From an uncultured Romboutsia sp. (GTDB lineage Bacteria; Bacillota; Clostridia; Peptostreptococcales; Peptostreptococcaceae), in the NCBI GenBank assembly GCA_937907205.1, contig CALESE010000112.1:1-29125 (forward strand): a stretch of DNA of 29,125 nt, read 5' to 3'. The notes under the pieces are model-generated. The model did no database searches. It saw nothing but the letters and a program-made list of their open reading frames with translations, and was not told the DNA's origin. Positions 16,455-23,562 of this stretch are shown in pieces. Made by a program: the position numbers and the translations under genes. Each line of letters starts with the position of its first letter. Within the stretch, counting starts at the first letter, position 1.

Positions 16455-16661
16455 CTATTCTGTATAATCGTCATAATCTCCTTCTAAATCTAATTCGTTT
16501 GTTTTCCATTCTATATATTGTAATACATTTGCTAATATATTTACTGTTCTTATTAGTCCTTCTGTGTTTAATGTTTTTAACCACTCTGTTCTTTGTTCTT
16601 CTGTCATTTGTTCTAATAACATATTTTCTTTATCTACTCTTATATAAATGCCACTATTCAT
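16455..16661 (-). CDS. Hypothetical small acidic protein
   Basis: 68 residues, helical with an acidic tail LDLEGDYDDYTE. It ends at TAG, which is in frame with the ATPase gene, but a strong RBS follows at once, so TAG works as a true stop here. No family recognised. Confidence 0.6.
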   Translation of the reverse strand: MNSGIYIRVDKENMLLEQMTEEQRTEWLKTLNTEGLIRTVNILANVLQYIEWKTNELDLEGDYDDYTE

Positions 16662-16663
16662 AC

Positions 16664-17125
16664 TTATTCTCCTTCTATTATTAAATTAAAATTAAATTTG
16701 TCTGATAAATTATTAACATTTAATTTATCTTTATAATAAAAATATACTTCACACTTATCTGGAAAACTTTCTATACTATTTAATATTTCTTCTGCAGTAT
16801 AATATGTCCAAGTTTCAGCTGTATAATATATAGCAAATACAAAACTATTATCTACTGGACTATTATGAAAACTATGAAACATACTATTTGGTCTAAACCA
16901 TTCTGGCATACTTCCCCAAGTTCTTTGAGGTCTAGTTTCTTCTATATTATTTACTATAAATAAACACCTAATAAACTTTTTATTAAAACAATATTCCTTT
17001 AATTTATTTATTTGTTCTTCATTTAGTTTTTTATATTGTGTATTATACCAAGCATAAGGAGTTGTATCATCTTTATTATATGTTTTTGTAAAAAAGGACT
17101 GTATATTACTTGTTATATCTCTCAT
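16664..17125 (-). CDS. Hypothetical protein
   Basis: 153 residues, rich in aromatic residues. The N-terminal NIQSFFTKTYNKDDTTPYAWYN is followed by a basic helical stretch, TWGSMPEWFRPNSMF, and a beta-rich C-terminus. No family recognised. Confidence 0.6.
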   Translation of the reverse strand: MRDITSNIQSFFTKTYNKDDTTPYAWYNTQYKKLNEEQINKLKEYCFNKKFIRCLFIVNNIEETRPQRTWGSMPEWFRPNSMFHSFHNSPVDNSFVFAIYYTAETWTYYTAEEILNSIESFPDKCEVYFYYKDKLNVNNLSDKFNFNLIIEGE

Positions 17126-17129
17126 TTAA

Positions 17130-17420
17130 TTACTCCTTATTTAAATTATCTAATTCCTTTTGTAGCTCTGATATTCTATATTGTATTTCCTTTTTTCTTT
17201 CTTCTTTATCTAATGTTTTTAAAAATCTTCTAAATGCTACAATCTCTTTATTTGTAACACCATCAAATATACTTAATACTCTTTCTAATCTTTTTTCTTG
17301 TTCTTGTTTAACTTTATTATTCTTTTCATCTATACACGTTTGACATATACCAAATTCACCTATTCCTAAAGGACCTCCACATTCACCACAATGTGTTACA
17401 CCTCTCATTGCCATACCCAT
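17130..17420 (-). CDS. Small zinc-ribbon plus coiled-coil protein
   Basis: 96 residues from ATG 17420 (RBS GAGGAG); the GTG at 17429 lies in the RBS region. CGECGGPLG and CQTC give a four-cysteine zinc ribbon near the N-terminus, followed by a long charged coiled coil (VKQEQEKRLERVLSIF and later). Probably a regulatory or scaffold protein. Its RBS overlaps the stop of the ATP-grasp-like gene. Confidence 0.7.
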   Translation of the reverse strand: MGMAMRGVTHCGECGGPLGIGEFGICQTCIDEKNNKVKQEQEKRLERVLSIFDGVTNKEIVAFRRFLKTLDKEERKKEIQYRISELQKELDNLNKE

Positions 17421-17425
17421 ATAAA

Positions 17426-18292
17426 TCACTCCTCTATCTTATCCTTATCCCAATAAGCACTTCTAAATCCTCTTGCCATATCTATTAAATAAACACCATA
17501 TTCTTCACAATCTGTACACAACATAAAATCTATACTCCATATACTCTTCAAGGTATCATCAAATTCCAAACTATGTATATTTTTATAAATATAATCTGTT
17601 ATATACTTTAAACGTTCAATAGTACTATCTTGTTGATGAAACCATTTAAATATTATTTTATCCGTTATATTTGGTAGATTTTCATAACAATAATCGTAAT
17701 CCCAATAATCTGTAACATATTCAATTTTCTTCTTATCTATATTATAAAATACTCTTAACTCGGTTCTTAAAGGCATTCCGTTATATATTGTAGGAGTTAC
17801 TTGTCTGTTATAAGGTATTAATTCTCTAACAACTAATTCTGTATATCCTCCAGTATCATACATTGAAGATGCATAATTTAATTTCCATAAATTTTTAGCT
17901 AAATGATTTTTATCTGTTATGCAGGTACTAAAATCAAATTTATTTGAGAAACAACCATTTTTAATACTATAAAGTTTTGAATTATCCATTTTATCCAATG
18001 TTGGTTTTAATATAAGATTAATTTTATTCCAATTAACTTTGTTTATATCATCTGTTTCTCTCATAATTTCAGTTTCTTCCTAAGTAAATATTTGGTTGTT
18101 TATAATTTTAGCTGTTTTAAATTTACCAAAATCTTTTATATGAAAATACCAATTTGAAAAATTTTCAGGATAATTTCTATCTCCTTTATAACTATTTTTA
18201 GATAATTCTTCAAAATATTCAGGAGTATATTTATCTTGCATATTTTTAATCAATCTCATCATATTTATATCTAAATTGTTTTCCATTTCCAT
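17426..18292 (-). CDS. ATP-grasp-like (D123-type) protein split by an in-frame TAG
   Basis: Two frames, 18292-18080 (70 aa) and 18064-17426 (212 aa), are in the same register and separated only by TAG at 18082-18080 (TTT ACT TAG GAA GAA ACT). Read through, they form a protein of about 288 residues: an N-terminal part with YPENFSNWYFHIKD, then LRTELRVFYN, an acidic WDYDYCYENLP and WSIDFMLCTDCEEYGVYLID. RxEFRVF followed by W-IDF and YLID-A resembles ATP-grasp proteins of the D123 type found in phages, which is a pattern judgement. The ATG at 18064 has no clear RBS. A C-to-T change at CAG, or suppression, would explain it. Confidence 0.6.
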
Positions 18293-18368
18293 TCTCCTTT
18301 TATTTCTGATAATTATTCTGTAGTAACTCTAATTCAATTTTCATAAATTTCCTACTACCTTTATTATA

Positions 18369-18620
18369 TTATTTATCTTCAACTTTATTATTAGTAATAT
18401 TATTTAAAGTTGCCCATAACGCTACATAATTATCACTATATGCTTCTATTTGTTCATCTAACTCTACTATTTTATTTTCTAATGTGTAAATATTTTCTTG
18501 TAATTTTTGTATTTTAGATTCAGCTTGAAAACAAAATATTAAATCCCCTATAAAGTATAAAACAAATATAATTATAAGTAAGATCATATATTCAAATTTT
18601 CTATTTTTTCTATCTTTCAT
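18369..18620 (-). CDS. Small single-pass membrane protein with coiled coil
   Basis: 83 residues: basic N-terminus, one transmembrane segment (about residues 12-30, YMILLIIIFVLYFIGDLIF), then a coiled coil (ESKIQKLQENIYTLENKIVEL). The positive-inside rule places the N-terminus in the cytoplasm. The layout resembles spanin or Rz-like proteins, but there is no lysis neighbourhood, so this is only one possibility. Confidence 0.6.
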   Translation of the reverse strand: MKDRKNRKFEYMILLIIIFVLYFIGDLIFCFQAESKIQKLQENIYTLENKIVELDEQIEAYSDNYVALWATLNNITNNKVEDK

Positions 18621-18630
18621 AGTAACCTCT

Positions 18631-19068
18631 CTACATTAATTTATTTTTAACAATTTCACTTATGACTTTACCATCAGCTTGATATTTTAAATCATCTTTA
18701 ACTTTTCTTATAACAACTCCCATATCTTTTTTAGAAGCATTTAATTCTTGAATAGTACTAATAACCTTCTTTTCTATATCAACCTTATCTAATAAAGGAG
18801 GTAAATATTTAGAAATATATGCAATCTCTCTTTTAGTTTGTTCTACTAAATCTAATCTATTACCTTGTTCAAATTGATTTAAGTTATTATATCTCTTTTT
18901 TCTTTCAGAAATTAATAAATCGAATATTTCATTATCTGTTAAAGCTTTTAATTCATCTTTTTCTTTTTGTAGTATAGCTGCTCTAATTAATTGAATAGTA
19001 TTCTTTTTAATAATATTCTTATCTTGCATTGCTTGTTTTAAATCTTTTAAAAGTTCTTCTTTAATCAT
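18631..19068 (-). CDS. yqeY: YqeY / GatB-Yqey domain protein
   Basis: 145 residues, close to the family's usual 147-150. MIKEELLKDLKQAMQDKNIIKKNTIQLIRAAI, the RKK/ERKKRYNNLNQFEQGNRLDLVEQTKREIAYISKYLPPLL block and the final KDMGVVIRKVKDDLKYQADGKVISEIV segment match YqeY, a protein related to the tRNA-binding tail of GatB and of GlnRS. Bacterial YqeY is thought to contact tRNA or help amidation of tRNA; the phage role is unknown. Ends in TAG at the normal family position, so TAG is a genuine stop in this gene. Confidence 0.9.
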   Translation of the reverse strand: MIKEELLKDLKQAMQDKNIIKKNTIQLIRAAILQKEKDELKALTDNEIFDLLISERKKRYNNLNQFEQGNRLDLVEQTKREIAYISKYLPPLLDKVDIEKKVISTIQELNASKKDMGVVIRKVKDDLKYQADGKVISEIVKNKLM

Positions 19069-19096
19069 AAAATCTTTCCTTTCTATTTATAGCATA

Positions 19097-19609
19097 TTAT
19101 AAATAACATTTAATATAATCATTAAAATATACTTCAGCTTTATCCCATAGTTCTTTATTATTTAAAAATCCTTGTAAAGTTCCTTTATATCTGTTAGTAT
19201 TAATATTGTAAAAAGAAATCATTGCTTGTTTTATAAAAATATTTTTATTTTTAATTATTAAATTTAAATCTACTTTGTTATTAATATCATTAGATTTAAG
19301 ATCACTTATTAAGCGTTTGTAATTATCTTCATATAGCAATTGTAGTTCTTTATCTGTATATTTAGGCAATAATTCAGGAAATTGAAGTAAAAATAAATTT
19401 GTTTTTTCTTTATTGCATTCAATATTAATAGGATTCAACTTTAGTTTTTTACATATATTTTTAACTTCTTTAATACCTAAATCAATATTATCTTGCTCTG
19501 CTACATAACATTCAATAGAAATACCATCATATTTTTGAAATTTTAGAATATATTTACAATTATTTTTTAATTCTTTTATTATTAATTCAATTATTCTTAA
19601 ATCTTTCAT
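19097..19609 (-). CDS. Hypothetical protein
   Basis: 170 residues. N-terminal alpha/beta pattern, then QFPELLPKYTDKELQLLYED and a helical C-terminus. No family recognised. First gene after the terminator and tandem repeat at 19635-19703. Confidence 0.6.
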   Translation of the reverse strand: MKDLRIIELIIKELKNNCKYILKFQKYDGISIECYVAEQDNIDLGIKEVKNICKKLKLNPINIECNKEKTNLFLLQFPELLPKYTDKELQLLYEDNYKRLISDLKSNDINNKVDLNLIIKNKNIFIKQAMISFYNINTNRYKGTLQGFLNNKELWDKAEVYFNDYIKCYL

Positions 19610-19634
19610 TCTATATTATTTTTCACCTCTTTCT

Positions 19635-19674
19635 ATATAACATTTTATTATATAATATAACATTTTATTATATA
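19635..19674 (-). repeat. Two perfect tandem 20-base repeats, likely promoter region
   Basis: On the plus strand ATATAACATTTTATTATATA (19635-19654) is repeated without a gap at 19655-19674. On the minus strand each unit contains TATAAT, so this is a doubled -10-like region just after a terminator and upstream of the gene at 19609. Confidence 0.6.
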
Positions 19675-19703
19675 AAAACAAGTAGTTGTAAATAACTACT
19701 TGT
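19670..19703 (-). terminator. Rho-independent terminator
   Basis: 10-bp perfect stem ACAAGTAGTT/AACTACTTGT (19694-19703 with 19678-19687) and a 6-base loop, followed by TTTTTATA on the minus strand, 14 bases after the stop at 19717. Confidence 0.85.
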
Positions 19704-19716
19704 CTAAATTTTGGTT

Positions 19717-20088
19717 TTATTTTAAATAATCAGGGATGTCATCCATTTTAGAATTATTTACATTTTCATTTACAGATTCTTTATCTTTTAAAGTATTTTT
19801 TAAAGTTTCCATTTCTTGATTAGATAAAGTATTTGAAGCTGTATTATTTACTGAATTTTCTTGTGAAGCTTCAGTATTACTCATTTCACTATTAATAGTA
19901 TTAACATCTGAAGTATTAGATTGTTCTCCTGTTAATTTAACTAGCAATTCATATAAACTAGTATATTTACCTCTAATTTGTTCTCTTTTTAAAATTAATT
20001 CATTAATAGCATTTTCATTTTCTGTAAATTCTTGTGCATAACCATCCATTTCTTTTTGTAATTGTTTAATCATTTCGTTATTATCCAA
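19717..20088 (-). CDS. Hypothetical acidic coiled-coil protein
   Basis: 123 residues, TTG start at 20088 with GGGAGGT at good spacing; an ATG is five codons in. N-terminal half is a coiled coil (KEMDGYAQEFTENENAINEL), the middle is a Ser/Thr/Asn-rich linker, and the end is KMDDIPDYLK. The acidic tip resembles the C-terminal tail of single-strand binding proteins, but no OB fold is present, so SSB function is not supported. Confidence 0.65.
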   Translation of the reverse strand: MDNNEMIKQLQKEMDGYAQEFTENENAINELILKREQIRGKYTSLYELLVKLTGEQSNTSDVNTINSEMSNTEASQENSVNNTASNTLSNQEMETLKNTLKDKESVNENVNNSKMDDIPDYLK

Positions 20089-20194
20089 AATAATCTACCT
20101 CCCATATTTTAATTTTATTATTTTATATAAATTACATCATAGAATTTTATCTAATCTAGTACGTAATTCATTAATAATTAACTTGATTTGACTT

Positions 20195-20662
20195 CTAGGT
20201 ATAAAGTTTATATCTTTCATTTAAAATTTTTAATATTTTACGATTAAGAATTTTTAAATTTTCATCATTTTCCACTATAGTAGAGACATCAGCCTCTTCG
20301 TCTACTAAAATATCAGCTAAACATAAATCATCAGTTACTACATTATCCTCAATATTAAATAAAGTTTGAGGTTGTTTCTTTTGAATTTTATCATAATCCA
20401 TAAAATCATGATGAATTACTGAATATGCAAGAGTGGATATTTTATATTTATTAGGATCAAATATTAAACAAGCTTTCCATAATCCAGTTTTAGCTATTTG
20501 CAATGCTTCATCATAATCCCAATATTTAGTTTTATAATATTTAGAAGCTACTTTATAAGCTATATTAATATTATCATTAAACAATTTAGTAATAATTTCC
20601 ACTTCTTCAGGGCTTTTATTTTTTGCTGATATTTTTTGATAATATTTTTTATTATCAGCCAT
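20195..20662 (-). CDS. Sigma-70-like factor containing only a region-2-like domain
   Basis: 155 residues from ATG 20662; an in-frame TTG at 20668 is closer to the GGGGG-containing RBS and is an alternative. NINIAYKVASKYYKTKYWDYDEALQIAKTGLWKA, FDPNKYKISTLAYSVIHHDFMDYD is a clear sigma region 2 pattern (core binding and -10 recognition). Then comes an acidic linker, but no region 4 helix-turn-helix follows: the frame stops at TAG. A second frame (20220-20137, IPRSQIKLIINELRTRL) lies directly downstream in +1 register without an RBS and could be a continuation. Likely directs phage promoters, perhaps with a partner protein supplying region 4. Confidence 0.75.
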   Translation of the reverse strand: MADNKKYYQKISAKNKSPEEVEIITKLFNDNINIAYKVASKYYKTKYWDYDEALQIAKTGLWKACLIFDPNKYKISTLAYSVIHHDFMDYDKIQKKQPQTLFNIEDNVVTDDLCLADILVDEEADVSTIVENDENLKILNRKILKILNERYKLYT

Positions 20663-20707
20663 ATACAAAGTAACCCCCTTTTTATAGAATGAATAGTACC
20701 TTATATA

Positions 20708-20719
20708 TTATAACATGTT
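20708..20719 (-). promoter_or_regulatory. Candidate extended -10 promoter for sigma gene
   Basis: Minus strand AACATGTTATAA continues into TATAAT at 20712-20707, giving an extended -10 (TG-T-TATAAT). It shares the 12-mer with the region before the helicase (2252-2263). No strong -35. Confidence 0.45.
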
Positions 20720-20725
20720 AGGTGA

Positions 20726-21617
20726 TCAATAACTTGTTAAAATATCAAAAATATTATTTTTATTTAAATAATTATATAATTGTTGTATTTTAGTATTACC
20801 AAAATCATTTTTAAATATGTTTAATTTAATACTTTTACATATATCTAATAATGTAATTCTTTGCCTTTTTACATTTTTAATCTTCTTTTTAGCTTCTTCA
20901 TTATCAGATAATTTAATAAAATCTAACTTATCATTATTAATAACACGTTGTTCTAATAGTAAAATACTTTCTTTAACTTCAGAATCTTCACAATTATTTA
21001 TTAAATTCATATAATAAGGTTCAAATTCATTTATATTACAAATTAAATAACCAGCTATTATAATTAATGCTTGAATTTTCTTATCTTTAATTGAAGATAT
21101 TCTATTTATTAATTCACATATTTTAAATTCTTCACTACCTTTAGCATCAGCAATTATAAAACGACTTCTAGCATTATCTCCTGAATTTTCATCAAATTTA
21201 TTTATTTCATCTAATGAACCAAAATAGTATTTCCCTCTTCTACATTTTACATCAATAACTGTTTTTATAGCATTAACTAATAATACTTTTGTATTAGCAT
21301 GATTTATTAAAAGATTAGATTTTTTTAATACAATTTCATATAAAAAATCATATAAAGCTATCTTTTCTGTAAATTCTATTTGTAGAGCTTCGTTCCAAAA
21401 AGTATGTATTGTTTTCCATATCATATTATCTAAAGATTCTTCAGTTAACCAATCAGGTAATATACCGAATATTTGGATTATCATATTTAATTTTAAGTTC
21501 TTCTAAAGTTAATAAATCTTCATATTCACTTAAAATACGTTTTACCTCTTCCTCCTTAATATTATATTTTTGAGCGTACATTATTGTCTTTTGTGCTTTA
21601 GATGTGTATTTACGCAT
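20726..21617 (-). CDS. Possible divergent sigma-like protein, +1 frameshift at CGG
   Basis: RBS AGGAGGT before ATG 21617 opens MRKYTSKAQKTIMYAQKYNI; the frame meets CGG (21467-21465, codon 51) and stops four codons on. Skipping the C gives NPNI-GILPDWLTEES and continues to TGA 20726, total about 296 residues. The alternative ATG at 21484 has no good RBS. The middle, LLVNAIKTVIDVKCRRGKYYFGSLDE then FIIAD and SEEFKICELINRISSIKDKKIQAL, follows the order of sigma region 2 end, SLDE linker and region 4 start, but weakly. Immediately upstream of the sigma region-2 gene, so the two may act as a pair. It is first after the promoter at 21665-21691. Confidence 0.55.
21465..21467 (-). other. In-frame CGG, +1 frameshift site in sigma-like gene
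   Basis: Context AAT ATT CGG TAT. Skipping the C gives ATT GGT ATA TTA and joins the two overlapping frames. Confidence 0.55.
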
Positions 21618-21664
21618 ATCACTACCTCCTTTGTATCTTTATAATTTATTAAACCTGTTCATAT

Positions 21665-21691
21665 ATTATATTAAATTTTTTAAAAAATCAA
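21665..21691 (-). promoter_or_regulatory. Promoter variant upstream of sigma-like gene
   Basis: Minus strand: -35 TTGATT (21691-21686), 15-base T/A-run spacer and -10 TATAAT (21670-21665). Architecture matches the CCGTTACAT promoters but without the CCG and with a more host-like -35, suggesting an earlier or host-driven promoter. Confidence 0.65.
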
Positions 21692-21697
21692 CAGGTA

Positions 21698-21749
21698 AAT
21701 AAAAATAATAAAAAATCTGTCAACCCATTGATACTAGTGAGTTTGACAG
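21698..21749 (-). terminator. Terminator-like hairpin in the control region
   Basis: CTGTCAA (21749-21743) pairs with TTGACAG (21723-21717) and is followed by ATTTTTTATT on the minus strand. The loop is long (19 bases) and contains half of a direct repeat, so this may be a regulated attenuator rather than a simple terminator for the delta-subunit operon. Confidence 0.6.
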
Positions 21750-21798
21750 ACGTTACAAATTTTAAAGAATTGAGCAAAGTATTGATATTAGTGAGTTT
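21727..21798. repeat. Direct repeat pair, 18 bases, 54 bases apart
   Basis: ATTGATACTAGTGAGTTT (21727-21744) and ATTGATATTAGTGAGTTT (21781-21798) differ at one base. They lie in the 255-base non-coding stretch 21618-21872 between the clamp-loader genes and the sigma-like gene. CGTTACAAATTTTAAA at 21751-21766 on the plus strand resembles the core of the phage promoters in the opposite orientation but has no -10. Confidence 0.7.
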
Positions 21799-21872
21799 TA
21801 AAAAATTAAATATTTTTTAATTTTTTTTCTAATTTTTTATTTCATTTAAAAAATGATTTAAATTTATATATT

Positions 21873-22823
21873 TTATAAAATAATACATAAAAAATAATCA
21901 AACAATTTATCTTTAGATAATTTTCCAGTCTTTATCATTTCATCTAATTTAGCAACTTCATAGGCATTCTGTAATAAATAGTCAGCCTCATAAGGTATAA
22001 TAAAATCACGTATGATTTTAATTCTTCCCCAATTAAATTTGAAAGCATAAGCAATATTACCACCTTGATATTTACCATATTTAACTATTAAATAAGCAAT
22101 TATATAATCCTGAAAAATACTTTCAAGAGCTATCCAAAATTGCTCTTGAAAATTAGCTTGCACTATTCTATACCAAAATGAGAGAGCTTTAAAATTACCT
22201 TTTAAAATATCATTCATTAGTTCATAACTATGAAATTCAGGATATTCATATAAAAGCTGATTTTGTATATATAAATCATTATAAGCATTTTGTTCACTAA
22301 TATTATTTTCATTAGCAAAACATTTAATTTTATCAGCTTCTAGTAAAATTTTACTATAATTATTATGACAATTCTTGGCTAATTCTTCTTTACTTAAAGT
22401 ATCTAGTTGTAATTCACTACTTACAAATTGGTAAGCAATATTATCTTCAACCTCAGGAAAATAAGTAATATACTCTTCAAAATTTTTAAAAAAGTTAGAA
22501 TTAGTTATATCCATATCATAATCTAAAATAATACAATCATCTTTATCAATCTTATTAATAAAAGCAGAAACTTTATCTTTTCGCTCTTTTAAAAAATCTA
22601 AATCTTGAGGAATAACATATAATGTTTTTAATTTAAATAAATTTCGACCGGTCATATTATCACTTAAATCAGATACATGCATAATAACTAATTTTTTATT
22701 AAATTTTTTATTTAAATAATCAATATAATGTTTTCTTAGACCAAAATCTTCTCCATAAAATACATAAAAATTATTAATTTGATTATTTAAAATTTCTTCT
22801 TTTAAATCTTTTAAATTTTTCAT
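21873..22823 (-). CDS. holA: DNA polymerase III delta subunit-like clamp-loader protein
   Basis: 316 residues, slightly shorter than bacterial HolA (about 340). The start INNFYVFYGEDFGLRKHYIDYL matches the delta N-terminal signature (F-Y-GE-x-x-L), an AAA+-like fold without a P-loop, as expected for delta. A helical C-terminal domain follows (MNDILKGNFKALSFWYRIVQANF). It presumably opens the sliding clamp. ATG 22823 overlaps the TGA of the frame-corrected delta-prime gene (ATGA), typical of coupled clamp-loader genes. Confidence 0.75.
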   Translation of the reverse strand: MKNLKDLKEEILNNQINNFYVFYGEDFGLRKHYIDYLNKKFNKKLVIMHVSDLSDNMTGRNLFKLKTLYVIPQDLDFLKERKDKVSAFINKIDKDDCIILDYDMDITNSNFFKNFEEYITYFPEVEDNIAYQFVSSELQLDTLSKEELAKNCHNNYSKILLEADKIKCFANENNISEQNAYNDLYIQNQLLYEYPEFHSYELMNDILKGNFKALSFWYRIVQANFQEQFWIALESIFQDYIIAYLIVKYGKYQGGNIAYAFKFNWGRIKIIRDFIIPYEADYLLQNAYEVAKLDEMIKTGKLSKDKLFDYFLCIIL

Positions 22824-23562
22824 TTTTGATTTTCCTTCTTATTATATTCATATATTTCATAAAATATCTTAAATAATAGCATTTTTCTCTTTAAGGTAAA
22901 TTCTCTATCTAATGATTGTTTACCTTTTATTAATATTTTTAAAATTTCTTTATATGAATAAAATTTCTATTTTCAAAACGTACACTAATTTCCAAAATAT
23001 CTTCTATTGTAATAAATGTAATTTTATTTACTATATCAAATGTAAAATTAATTAAACCTTGTAGATTAGCATAATCTTTAAAATAAGAGATTTTAGCAGG
23101 ACTATTAATACCTGCCAAAATCAATTTATTTTTGAAATCATCATTTGGAAAATAAGATTGCATAAATCTATATAACTCATCTTGAGTATAAGGATTCATA
23201 TTTATAATACGAGCTCTACTTTGCAATGTTTTTATTTGAGGAGCACCAGTAATTACAATATAATTTCCAGGTACTGGTTCTTCGGTAACTTTTAATAAAG
23301 CATTTTTTGCCTGTAAAGATGCTTCATGAAAATTCTTAAAATGATATAAAACATTTGTATTGGGTTTCATATTTGTTATTAAGTCTCTTACTTCATTTGC
23401 TGAATTATTTAGTTTCATATAATGTAATTTAAATTTTTCACATAAATATAAAGTTAAATATGTTTTACCAGTATGATTATCTCCTTGAATTATTAAAAAA
23501 TTAGGTAAATTATTCCATTTATTTATCATATTTAAATTAGCTTCTTGTCCTATTATATACAT
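22820..23562 (-). CDS. holB: DNA polymerase III delta-prime-like clamp-loader protein, -1 frameshift site
   Basis: AAA+ clamp-loader ATPase. MYIIGQEANLNMINKW is the likely start (ATG 23562; a TTG at 23577 is an alternative). GDNHTGKTYL is a P-loop, KNALLKVTEEP and ITGAP are conserved delta-prime/RFC motifs, and SRARI is the arginine-finger position. Frame 0 stops at 22939, but a frame open from 22960 continues KEILKILIKGKQSLDREFTL and so on for 46 residues and ends TGA 22820, overlapping the next gene's ATG. The join is at A AAT TTT (22966-22960), a canonical X_XXY_YYZ -1 slippery heptamer. The full form would have about 247 residues. Programmed -1 shifting or an indel would explain it. Confidence 0.7.
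22960..22966 (-). other. Slippery heptamer A AAT TTT in delta-prime gene
   Basis: In zero frame as A_AAT_TTT; a simultaneous -1 slip to AAA TTT continues into TAT TCA TAT AAA, the frame that ends on the delta start codon. Confidence 0.5.

Noticed and set aside
12801..18292. General reassignment of TAG to glutamine or tryptophan
   Set aside because: TAG ends yqeY at its normal family length and precedes a strong RBS at 16455, so it works as a stop in this window.
18300..18344. 14-codon frame MKIELELLQNNYQK with a weak RBS
   Set aside because: Too short and without neighbours or homology to support it; could be a leader peptide but nothing else points to that.
12677..22971. AATAGAAA as a universal -1 frameshift signal
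   Set aside because: The same octamer occurs in frame in the genes at 18369-18620 and 13039-13525 without any shift.
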